This document shows positions 55,506-64,000 of a stretch of DNA of 64,000 bases, one piece after another. Where the stretch lies: positions 310,001 through 374,000 of the forward strand of contig JPHH03000024.1 of NCBI GenBank assembly GCA_000750105.3. The letters run 5' to 3'. Numbering within the stretch: the stretch's first letter is position 1; each line of letters starts with the position of its first letter. Under the pieces are notes generated by a model. The model searched no databases. It saw nothing but the letters and a program-made list of their open reading frames with translations, and was not told the DNA's origin. The position numbers and the translations under genes were made by a program. The stretch comes from Tolypocladium sp. Sup5 PDA-1. Its lineage: Eukaryota > Ascomycota > Sordariomycetes > Hypocreales > Ophiocordycipitaceae.

Positions 55506-56851
55506 CGAGAAAGCAATTCAAGCGGTCGAAAAAGGCCTCAAAGCTCTTGTCCAAGGGACGCCTGAACTAGGTGGAATCTCCGTCATTGTGCCAGCATCCA
55601 AAAAAACATGGCGGTCCATGGCGTGCCATCGTCCCCCACAAGGGCATCGAACTGGTCATCAAGCACTACCGCAAGTCCTTCATGACTTTCTCGGAACTCG
55701 AAGCGTCAGGCTTTCCACTGACGTCGTTCAAAGACCAGGAGCTTCTACCCATCGAGCCCGGCATCAACCCTGAGCCGCAGGCTATCTGCAAGCTCCAGCT
55801 CAACTTGATCGATGGCGGCATCTTGATGGGTTTCTGTGGGTATCATCGCCTCATGGACGGCAATGGGATGAACGCAGTCACGCTGGCTTTGGGAGAAGAG
55901 TGCCAAAAGCTGCAACGCTATCTCCTTCTGATGAGCTGCCTCCTCGAGTCTTGGACACAAACCGTAGCACCGCAATATCCCTCACTGGATCCAAAACAGG
56001 CATCTTCCTGCATCCAGCATATGCTGTCGTGCCTGGTTGTTGGCTCCCACCGCCACCAAGAGAAGAGCAAGCCCATACTACGACCGGCAACTCCACTCCC
56101 CATGAAAACGGCCATAGCTTTGATCCAGAGATCCATATTGGCCTCTACCGTCTCTCCGACACCAACGCGTCGGCCCTCAAAGCCGCTGCAAGCACTCTAG
56201 GCCAAGTATCAACCCACGACGCCGTGTCAGCCATTCTCTGGCATACCGTGGTGCTAGCCCGATATAGGGTCGACCGCATGAAGAACTCCAACCCCAACAA
56301 GCTCCTCAGCACTTTCACAGTCCCGCTCGACGCACGAAAATTCGTCGGTTTGAAAATTCGTCGGTTTGAAAAAGACTGGGTAGGAAACTGCGTGTACGTC
56401 GTCTCCGCGTCCGTACTTCTGTCCAAAATCCTCGAGAAACCAATAAAAGTCTGCCTCCATGGCTTCTGCGCTTCGTGCCAGTCTGAATAAAGTCGACAAG
56501 GACATGGTGGGGGGGTTGTACGAAATGTGGAAGAAGCACGTCTGGGATCTTGCCTGGACGCTCATCTTGGAAGCTAACGAACCCGAGGTGGTGGGTATCA
56601 CTTCGTTCTATCGTTCGGAGCTGTATACGGATTTCGGGCCTGCGTTGGGCCCAGTCAGGCATTTTACTACGACGGATGCGGGTGCCGTGGGTGGGGTTGC
56701 GCGAGCCATGTTCGTCGGACCCAAGTTACCCAGTGGCGGGAGCGGATGTGATGTTGCAGTTAGTATGGACGTGGAAGAGCGCAGAGAGGTGGAGAAGGAT
56801 GAAATCTGGAATAAGTATTTCAAGAGGTTGGATGATGCTGGGAAGGCGTGA
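55506..56851 (+). pseudogene. HXXXD-type (BAHD) acyltransferase, broken
   Basis: Acyl-CoA-dependent transferase family. AIQAVEKGLKALVQGTPELG begins directly after the chromodomain stop, so the normal N-terminus is absent. A frame change near 55605 leads to a block with the catalytic motif YHRLMDGNG (HxxxDG). Another change near 55900 leads to VSTHDAVSAILWHTVVLARY, and one near 56440 to ALRASLNKVDKDMVGGL and SFYRSELYTDFGPALGPVRH (the DFGWG-like structural motif). The end is ERREVEKDEIWNKYF. A 16-bp tandem duplication at 56336-56367 sits before the last break. Similarity is to the trichothecene 3-O-acetyltransferase-like group, but substrate cannot be given and the copy is not functional. Confidence 0.75.
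56336..56367 (+). repeat. 16-bp exact tandem duplication in the acyltransferase pseudogene
   Basis: GAAAATTCGTCGGTTT occurs twice in a row. It adds 16 bases, so it shifts the frame by one. Confidence 0.95.
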
Positions 56852-57387
56852 AACGCGTTACAGGCACTCAAGCCTTCGTCCTGGAATCGAGCGGCAGGGT
56901 CGCTTCTGTCGAGCGATATTCAGCCCCAGCCGAGGAGGCGTCCCGACTCACATGGGCACCGTTCTTGTATGTAACTGAGACCTTGAGACCTTCGTCCCCT
57001 TGAATTTGGTAGTGGTTCAAGCCAATCGGCTCTTAACAACCTTGGGTTTGGGTTTACACACCTGGCGGCTCATCTTCACCTCCGAGACTGTGCCGAATGT
57101 GGAATACAAAAGCTCAAGGGTGTAAGATTACGTGGCTTGTCGGCGAGCCGGGGTGTGACGATCATGACGAGTTCTCGGCAGACGTCACGGATAAGAAGCA
57201 AAGAGAGCATCGGGAAGAACAAAGAAGCAGGCGTCCACGGATTATTCCGCTACGACAAAAGATAAAAACAGAAGAATGGCAAATTCCAGCTAGATAGAAA
57301 AACTCCGTCGGTAAATAAGTTACGAAACTGATGATTGATTAAGCGAGAGCGTAAATGCGTTGATTGGGGCTCGGAGAACGGCATATA
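56852..57387. other. Intergenic
   Basis: No gene recognised between the acyltransferase relic and the minus-strand gene end. Confidence 0.4.
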
Positions 57388-60123
57388 TTAACTATCCAAA
57401 CCCAGCTTTTGAGTTTCGCTCAAAGCGTGTTCACCCAGCCAGTGACAGCCGCCTCCATTAAGCGAACTAACGCAAATAGCTGTTAGATCACGCCATTCAT
57501 GAAGGAAGTATTCATATTCTATTCCTGTCTCTTTGTCTCCAAGCTCGATCGGCATCCCACGCCGTACAATGTGTTCTTTGGTATAGGGTAGAGACTTCAA
57601 GTCGACGATGCGGCCTTGGGGCGCTGCTTCCGAGTAGCGCCTTTCCCTCGACCGACGGACTGCCTTACCGGCGCTTGGGGCAGCGGTCGTCGACTGCATT
57701 CGGCCACGGACTGCCGAAGGGACTGGGTTTGGCCAGGGTCTGTCTCGTCACGGCGCGTCATTTGTGGCTGGCGGTCATCTCGCTTCTCGACAATGGTGGG
57801 TTGCATCCCATTGACTGCCGGCACAGGCGCTCGTTCCCTTGCATTCAGCTTCGGACCCGATGATGCCTGCGTTTGGGACAAGTCTCGCTCTATTCGTCCT
57901 TGTTTTTCGCGTCGCGATTCTTTGTTTATGTCGTCGCGAGCCATGGGGCTACGCTCCGGTGACGGAGTCCGATACGCCTCATCTCGCTCCACATTGGACG
58001 TAGAGCTTGCGGCTGGGTGTGATGAAGGTGGTGGGTGCTGATCATCTGATACGGCTGGATCGGCAGCGTGCTCTGGTAGACGCGTCTGTGGCTCCGCGGG
58101 TCGATGGCATTCCGTGTTTTTCGTCGCCGCTGCTTTGACCAACCGCTCGGCCTCCGTTGACTGCATGCTATGGGAACAATCGTCTTGGCTGCCCAGTGCC
58201 TTCTTGCATTGGCTTTCTGCCCACTCGACAACGCTTTTGTCGATTGCCTCAGCAAGGCTCTTCAGCGCTTGCCTGTTGTTGAGAGTAGGATTCTCGGCGA
58301 TTTCTGGTACGTCTCGAACGAGCCGCCCACATAGGTCCTGCGTCAGAGACGAGACCGCCGGTTTGCTCACGGGCAAGCATCGATCTAACGTTGGCATGGT
58401 CCACCAGGGGCGGAAAGCAGGTCCGACAAAATCCGTGACGACACGAAGAAGGCCGATCCAAACCCCCTAGACGAACCGTTCGGCGTACGCGCTTTCCACC
58501 TTCGCTTCAGGATCTGGCATCACATCTAAGAACGCCCTCGCCGTAGGGTTCTTCCACTCGTCGATGTTCTCCCGGACAAAGTCCAGCACCCCCCGTTGGA
58601 GCTGAATAGACCGCCTCTCTGCCCTCTCTGTCTCCGTCTCTCCACCGCTGGCCTGTGGTGTGGAGAGTCGTCGCAGCTGCGTGACCAGGTCCTCTCGAAT
58701 CAGGGGCTTGTTTGTCCTTCGTCGGTCGAAAATCGCGGTCGGGTTTCGATTCAGCCATATCGCAACATGCGTCATGACCTGCGTCATTATATGCCCGTCG
58801 TCTTTGCTTGTCTGAAGGAGCTTTCTGACGTCGGGGAACGAGATGTCCGGGCGGTTGGCTAAGAACTGGTATAACGTGCGATACTCCTCGTCGTTAAGGG
58901 CCTGGAGGAACCCCGCGCGACGCTGTGGTCCCCTGTGTCCCTGGTCTCCCTCCGACTTCTCCTTCCTTGATGGATAAAAGCATTGTTGTATGTGGACGGC
59001 TCGGTCGCCTTCGTGTCTGACATCTGGAAGAGCCGCCAACCTGTCCCAATCCGCCGCCTGAACCTTACTGGCGGCATCTCCAGGCAGCTTCTGGAGGGTC
59101 TCTATGACGAGATTGAACGTGGCGAACCAGTACTTGAGCCAGAAAGTCAGCTTTCCGTTGGCGACGGTCATGCGATGGGGCGGCCCTTACATCATCGACC
59201 TGGCGGCTCGCCATCCACTCCCAGGTGGAGATACTGAAGTGGCCCCGGCCGACAGCCGTCTCGCTCCAGCGGGTGATCATATTCTTCCATCTTCTGTTGT
59301 TCCATAGGGTGATCAAGCGTCTGATGGGGAACTGACGAGCGGCTTGCAGTTGCAGACTGTCAATCATTTGGCTCTCCACCTCGTCCTTCTTCCCGCAGAA
59401 TAGCCGGCTGTCTTGCTGGGACGCCATGATCAGTTGCATCCAGATCTGGCCGTGGCTATCTGGCAATAATAGGACACTGCGGTTCACACGCAGCCTGGTG
59501 CTGAGCGTTGCTGGGAGTGTTTCTAGTGGCAGGTAAGTGGCTGCCGATATCCGCTATCGCAATCATGCTCGTGTTCCCTTACCTCTGTCATAGAACTCGC
59601 AGGTCCACCAGAGATCGTCGTCGCCGGAACCGGTCTGCTTGACATACTCTTTCAGTGCGGCCACCCGGTGCTGCCCCGCCATGAGCTCTGGCTGTTCATC
59701 CTTGTTCACCTCCCGCCAGTCTTCAAATGAGAGCGGCTCATCGACGCGGTTGCCGGGCCGTACGGGCTGCCGTTTCGACTCTAAATGCTGCTTCATCCGG
59801 CTCACGGCTTGCGGGCTGCAGAGCACGAGCAGGTGGTTTTCTGCCGAATTGCGCGCCAACCCCCCCTTTTCAAAGGCGTGGCAGAGGCTCAGGACATGCT
59901 GGCGATCTGGCTGCCTGTTTTGGCCGATTCTCCACGTAGAAGTAAGAGCTTCTACCGGAAGTTTGGCCATCGCGAGAAGGTATGGTCGTGCTTGCTCCCG
60001 AAGAGACTCGGCGTCTTTCAAACCGCTATGCACGGCATTGCTCTCATCATCGTCTTTCGCAGGTTTGCGCGGCCGCTTTCTCGCCGGCGCACTATGTGTG
60101 GTTTTGCTCGAGGTACGCTTCAT
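57388..60123 (-). pseudogene. ParB-like-motif fungal protein, one stop and one shift
   Basis: Three exons fit: 60123-59583, 59540-59191 and 59150 onwards, with introns of 42 and 40 nt and matching phases. Exon 1 has a basic start (SAPARKRPRKPAK), then HLLVLCSPQAVSRM and PELMAGQHRVAALKEYVKQ; AGQHRVxA resembles the ParB/sulfiredoxin-fold nucleotide-binding motif G.HR..A. Exon 2 continues DSHGQIWMQLIMASQQ and FSISTWEWMAS. Exon 3 is open to TAG 58467-58469, then continues in the same frame (GVWIGLLRVVTDFVGPAFRP) to 57597. Near 57640 the frame changes and ends with RIVDLKSLPYTKEHIVRRGM to 57388. The family is mould-specific and variable in copy number; function unknown. With a single stop (CAG or TGG to TAG) the damage looks young. 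Confidence 0.6.
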
Positions 60124-60629
60124 CTCATTTGCAATATGCCGGATAACCCCGTGTCGTGTCCTGGATTCTAACGCAAGTGTTCGGGTAGGAGACTAAGTGA
60201 GTCAAGTCCCGCGGGAAAAAAAAATCACGACTAGAATGCAGGCCAACCAACGCCCAATGCAATCTCCCAGGGAGATGTCTCGTTGCGATGCCTGGTCTAG
60301 TGCCGGGGCCCCTGGTCCCTGCGTGTGCTTGTGTGCTAAGCCAAATTGGCAGTACGCCACACCACGTCGACAACCTCAGAACCAAACCCAGCCAATCATT
60401 GTGCCTCGTTGCCTCCCGTAAGCCGGCACATCCTTATTAATGTGAATCAATATTAAGATAAAGCCTCCAGGTCTCCCCGCCTCGTCATTCAGCGAGGCAC
60501 GCGAGACACCGCCGACCCGCCGTGTGTAAATACAAACATATGTTTATTCTTGCAACTCGGTGCGGGTGAGCTCTATACCACGTTACAGGTTTCTTCCGAA
60601 AAGTAGTCGTCATTCACAAGCGAGCGACC
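60124..60629. promoter_or_regulatory. Divergent upstream region
   Basis: Lies between two start codons pointing away from each other. A CCAAT box is at 60392-60396, 234 bp before the esterase ATG. No clear TATA box. Confidence 0.3.
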
Positions 60630-62472
60630 ATGCTTTCCATCCTTCTCGCTTTCGTGGCGTGGCTACTCTCCGGCGACTGCGAAATCGCGAACCCAACGGC
60701 CACAGATTCTCGACACGACGTCACATATCACGGCCTCCACCGCAACGGCATCGAGGTATTTCTCAACATCTCTTATGGCCAAGACACCGGCGGCGCCAAT
60801 CGCTTCAAACCACCAAAGCCCCGGGTTGCGCCGCGCGGCAGCACGATCCAGGCGACCGCGTATGGAGCCGCTTGCCCCCAGCAGCTCGGAGGATGGGTGG
60901 TTCCCATATCGCTGAGCAACGTCACAAAGGTTTCGGAGGATTGTCTCAATCTAAACGTTGCGAGACCCAAAGACACGTGTATTCACGACCGACTGCCAGT
61001 CTTGGTGTACCTTCATGGCGGGAGTTTTTGGACAGGGCAGAACCAAGAGATCACCATTTCACCAGACGGGATGATCCTGGAATCGGTGAAGAATGGGCTT
61101 CCAGTCATTCACGTCGCCATGAACTACCGCCTCGGCTGTAAGTCAACTCGTCCGCACATTGACCAAGCAGCGTCGAAGTTAACGGAATGTGCAGTCTTCG
61201 GCTTTGCGCAGTCGGATGCTCTCAAGACCGAAGGGTCGGAAAATGCGGGCTTGAGAGATCAGCGGCTCGCGTTGGAATGGGTTCGTGATAATATTGGACA
61301 ATTTGGCGGTGATCCCGAAAGAATTACAATCTTTGGGCAATCATCCGGAGGTACGCAGCTTCCGCTGTTTCACAGAATGAGAAGAGCTTGAGCTGCTAAC
61401 ACGCAGGTCAGGATTGTCTGTGGGCATGCAGATCATGGCATTCGGCGCGAGCAAGCCCGTCCCTTTCCACCAGGGCATATGCGAGAGCCAGGCTCTCGAG
61501 CCCGGCATCACGGGCAACTTCACCATCGACGCGATGCGCGCCCTTGTCGAATATGTGGGCTGCAACTCCACCAGCTTGCATTCGACGGACACGGTGGCAT
61601 GCCTTCGGAAGTTTGACATGGCGACGTTGCTCAACGCCTCGCTGGCCACATACCAAAGTGACATCGCACACAAGATCGGCGACATATGGCTTCCAGCTGT
61701 GGATGGCGACTTTCTTCCCTCTGCGCCCTCGCAACTTATCAGAGAAGGCCGATTCGCCAACGTCACAACGATGATTGGATGGTGCGATGATGACCTGACG
61801 TTCTTTATAGACACTAGCATTAAAAGCCCAAGCGACACCCTCAAGTTCATATCGGCGTATGCTCATGACATGACACTAGATAACGTCCACAAACTCCTCT
61901 CGCTATATCCATCTTCCGACTTCCCTGCGGGCAAGACTTTATCCAGCGAGTTCTACCGCTCAGCGAGGATCTTCAGAGACGTCCTTATGACTTGCCAGCC
62001 AATGTGGTATGCAGAGCACATAGCGGCGGCGGGCAATGAGGTGTATCTGTACGACTGGAACCAGACGGTCCTCGACCCTATCCTAGCTTATACGACCAAC
62101 AAAACAGGATTCGGCCCCATTCACACCTCCGAGTTTGCCTACATCTTCGGTAACCTTTCGCATTACGACATCAACGGATATCCATTCCATCCATCCAAAT
62201 CCGATTGCAAGTTGAGGGATAGAGGATCCCGGTCCTGGTCGACGTTTGCCAGCATCGGGAAACCAGGTTTGAAGTGGCATGACACCTTTCAAGGATTCAC
62301 GCCAGCCTTCCGCACAGTCAACGAGACTCATGTCTTCGTGGTTGGGGGCTCTACCGAGGGTCTTTCTGGATTGGACGGACCTCACGCACACCCAGAGGTT
62401 GCCAAGCAGAAGCTGAGGGAGAGGTGTGCCTTCATAAACTCCCCAGAGATTATCGAGCAGTTACGGTACTAG
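60630..62472 (+). CDS. Secreted type-B carboxylesterase
   Basis: Alpha/beta hydrolase of the carboxylesterase/lipase (COesterase) family, which cleaves ester bonds of lipids or other esters. Exons 60630-61137, 61195-61350 and 61412-62472 give 574 residues without break. The start MLSILLAFVAWLLSGDC is a signal peptide. YLHGGSFWTGQ forms the oxyanion loop, and NYRLGFFGFA is rebuilt across intron 1. AGLRDQRLALEWVRDNIGQF and GGDPERITIFGQSSGG follow; the usual GESAG is GQSSG here, with Ser at about residue 219 as nucleophile. HTSEFAYIFGN carries the His. Conserved Cys pairs for disulfides are present (ACPQQ, EDCLNLNV). The intron 2 acceptor was chosen at 61411 because only this gives GGLSVGMQ. Likely extracellular. 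Confidence 0.88.
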
Positions 62473-62649
62473 TCCTTGCAGTCGCACTGCCGGCGGTAAA
62501 TAGTATACGTCCGTACCTTTGCTGTATTTTGTAGCCTGGAATTGAGGTTGGACGAGGCCTTGGCCCTCCTTGGCCTTGATTGGCGTTGACAATCGTGGTG
62601 GGAATCGTGGTGGGAGCCGTGGCCGCAGCGGCCGTTATCTTAGGATTGA

Positions 62650-62806
62650 CCAGCGACGGTCATGAGGCGGTGGTGACGCTTCTTATCGACGATGGAACAG
62701 ACGTTAACCTTGTCGATAAGGATGGCTGGACACCACTCTCATAGGCCTCAGCGAACGGTCACGAGGCGGTAACGAGGCTTCTTATCGATATAGGTGCAGC
62801 ACAATA
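62650..62806 (+). pseudogene. Ankyrin-repeat fragment with TGG-to-TAG stop
   Basis: GHEAVVTLLIDDGTDVNLVD then KDGWTPLS-TAG-ASANGHEAVTRLLIDIGA is one and a half ankyrin repeats. The stop at 62742-62744 sits where Trp is usual, so a single G-to-A change is likely. Confidence 0.6.
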
Positions 62807-63362
62807 GCTGCTACATGAAACACTCCCTGTACGAAGAACTACGGACTGTACTGTACTATACAGCTGGGATTGATTTGATTGGCATTGCTTTACAGCACGG
62901 TGACGCTCCTGTACATACAAAGCCATATGTTATGCTACATATAGAGATGTTGTCATGGGCTGGGACAACGGCAAGGAGTGATGACCAGCATAGGACCCTG
63001 ACTCGGTTTTGAAGCCCATGGCGACGAAGCCCTGATTGGTCAGGTCCGGTGTGATTTGGAGGTTGATGGTTTGAGACCAAGAGCAAGACATAAGATGAGA
63101 ACGTAGCGCGGCGAATGTTGTTTCGCAGAACAAACGGGTGAAACAGATCTTTGGGGCATGGTGCAGAATTTATGAAGAGGCGGAATTAGGGGCAACTTCG
63201 TTTTCGTCCATGTTCGTACCTCGTTGACTGGACTCCCGACGTCGACACTGGACGCACCCGGCCACGCGCCCACGAGTTGAAACTTAATTCCTATTTCCGG
63301 CGATCATGCCACTGAATTGCAACTAAATTTCTTTCCGGATGAGTTGGCGATACGAGAGATGA
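62807..63362. other. Gene-free stretch
   Basis: Nothing recognised. Confidence 0.4.
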
Positions 63363-63966
63363 GCCTCCAGGTCATGGTCTCGTCTAGGCGGACTAAACCC
63401 AGAAGATGATTACCTCTACTGGGGGCCTCTGTTAGGGGACGGGGTTCCTAGTGACACGGTTGCCTTCCATACAGACCCATTCTACGCAGAATGCCGAGCG
63501 TACGGGAAAATAAATGAGGCCCAGGAAAAGGGAGCTCTCAAGCAGCAGATCGCCATCCCTTGCCGAGGGTTTGTACTATTACCTGATGAGGACAGACAAA
63601 GGCTGGAGAACCGCGGCTTCGACCTAGAGGACTGCCTTGACGCCGATGTGGATCCATGGTCGCCAGAGTCAACGCCAAGGGCGCTTGTTTGCGCTATTGT
63701 AAAGGACCTTGCGAGCCACGACTCTGGTGTCAACTCCGGGAGCTTGAAAGGGATATTAAGGGGTATTAAGCGGCTGAATAAGCTGGAGGTATATAATACG
63801 GATATTCGCGTGGACAACTTTAGGGATGGATGTCTAGTTGATTTTGGCTCAGCACGGACCGAACCGCATTGATATTGACATGGCCATTCGCCTGATTTCC
63901 GACTGGCCTCTCCCAGCATTGATACCCCGCTGCCTCAAGCGAAGGGCAAACAAGGCGCCCGGTTGA
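63363..63966 (+). pseudogene. FTA2/kinase-like protein fragment
   Basis: An open frame without ATG runs from 63363 to TGA 63870-63872: HTDPFYAECRAYGKINEAQE, IPCRGFVLL, RALVCAIVKDLASHDSG, LEVYNTDIRVDNFRDGCLVD then FGSARTEPH. These match the C-lobe of the mould kinase-like family annotated as kinetochore Sim4 subunit FTA2, with catalytic-loop-like D.R..NF and DFG-like VDFGSA. The ATP-binding N-lobe is missing. One base after PH the frame shifts to DIDMAIRLISDWPLP and ends at 63966. A 5'-truncated, broken copy near the window edge. Confidence 0.5.
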
Positions 63967-64000
63967 CGATTTCTGACGAGGAGATGCACATGTACCCGAA

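Noticed and set aside
44886..56851. A secondary-metabolite cluster (exporter, regulator, acyltransferase)
   Set aside because: No polyketide, peptide or terpene core enzyme is present and the acyltransferase is broken; exporter and regulator alone do not make a cluster.

Overview
This window looks like nuclear DNA of a filamentous ascomycete (Pezizomycotina; Sordariomycetes/Hypocreales is my best guess from family resemblance). Genes carry short spliceosomal introns of about 40-130 nt with GT..AG ends. The families are typical of moulds: an MFS transporter, a Zn2Cys6 regulator, an ABCB-type exporter, BTB and ankyrin fragments, fungal-only unknown families, and Helitron and hAT transposons. 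There are no bacterial operons, no rRNA or tRNA genes that I can see, and no CRISPR array. The mix of intact genes with many broken copies and transposon remains suggests an accessory or subtelomere-like region; that is inference.

Layout. 1-1.5 kb: 3' end of an MFS transporter. 2.1-5.3 kb: a small degenerate repeat, then a coding relic in which Trp codons have become stops, a strand-asymmetric RIP pattern. 5.4-10.7 kb: a broken Helitron (Rep + PIF1-like helicase) that keeps two introns. 11.1-11.5 kb: ankyrin fragment. 12.3-14.8 kb: a two-exon gene of unknown function. 15.8-16.0 kb: a hAT-type MITE with target duplication. 16.8-19.6 kb: an inverted-repeat-bounded segment holding gene fragments (C2H2 zinc finger, RNase III-like). 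19.7-24.6 kb: a broken fungal-family gene, an intact APH-like phosphotransferase and a small conserved gene. 26.1-27.7 kb: a disrupted unknown gene. 28.4-30.9 kb: a divergent pair (PD-(D/E)XK-like protein and its neighbour) whose shared promoter holds a 45-46 bp perfect palindrome inserted between 8-bp direct repeats.

31.7-35.0 kb: a hAT transposase split into two inverted pieces, with a 5'-truncated fructosamine-kinase pseudogene beside the break; the geometry and a shared ATCAC indicate an inversion. 35.0-36.8 kb: an intact conserved fungal gene. 38.7-39.5 kb: BTB pseudogene. 40.2-41.0 kb: a second PD-(D/E)XK-like gene without a 5' end. 41.05-43.1 kb: an intact 690-codon ORF with an acidic N-terminus and a tyrosine-recombinase-like C-terminal half, homologous to the RIP-damaged relic at 2.6-5.25 kb.

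44.9-49.7 kb: a complete 15-exon full-length ABCB exporter, tail to tail with a 4-exon Zn2Cys6 transcription factor (50.4-52.9 kb). 54.7-56.9 kb: a chromodomain pseudogene abutting a broken HXXXD acyltransferase. 57.4-60.1 kb: a ParB-like-motif fungal gene with one in-frame stop and one frame break. 60.6-62.5 kb: an intact secreted type-B carboxylesterase. 62.6-64.0 kb: ankyrin and kinase-like (FTA2-type) fragments.

The likely working genes are the MFS transporter, the 12.3-14.8 kb gene, the APH-like gene, the 23.9-24.6 kb gene, the divergent pair, the 35.0-36.8 kb gene, the recombinase-like ORF, the exporter, the regulator and the esterase. The most unusual material is the tyrosine-recombinase-like family with its RIP-marked partner, the palindromic mini-insertion in the divergent promoter, and the inversion that split the hAT element. 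All exon limits were read by eye from splice consensus and reading-frame continuity.
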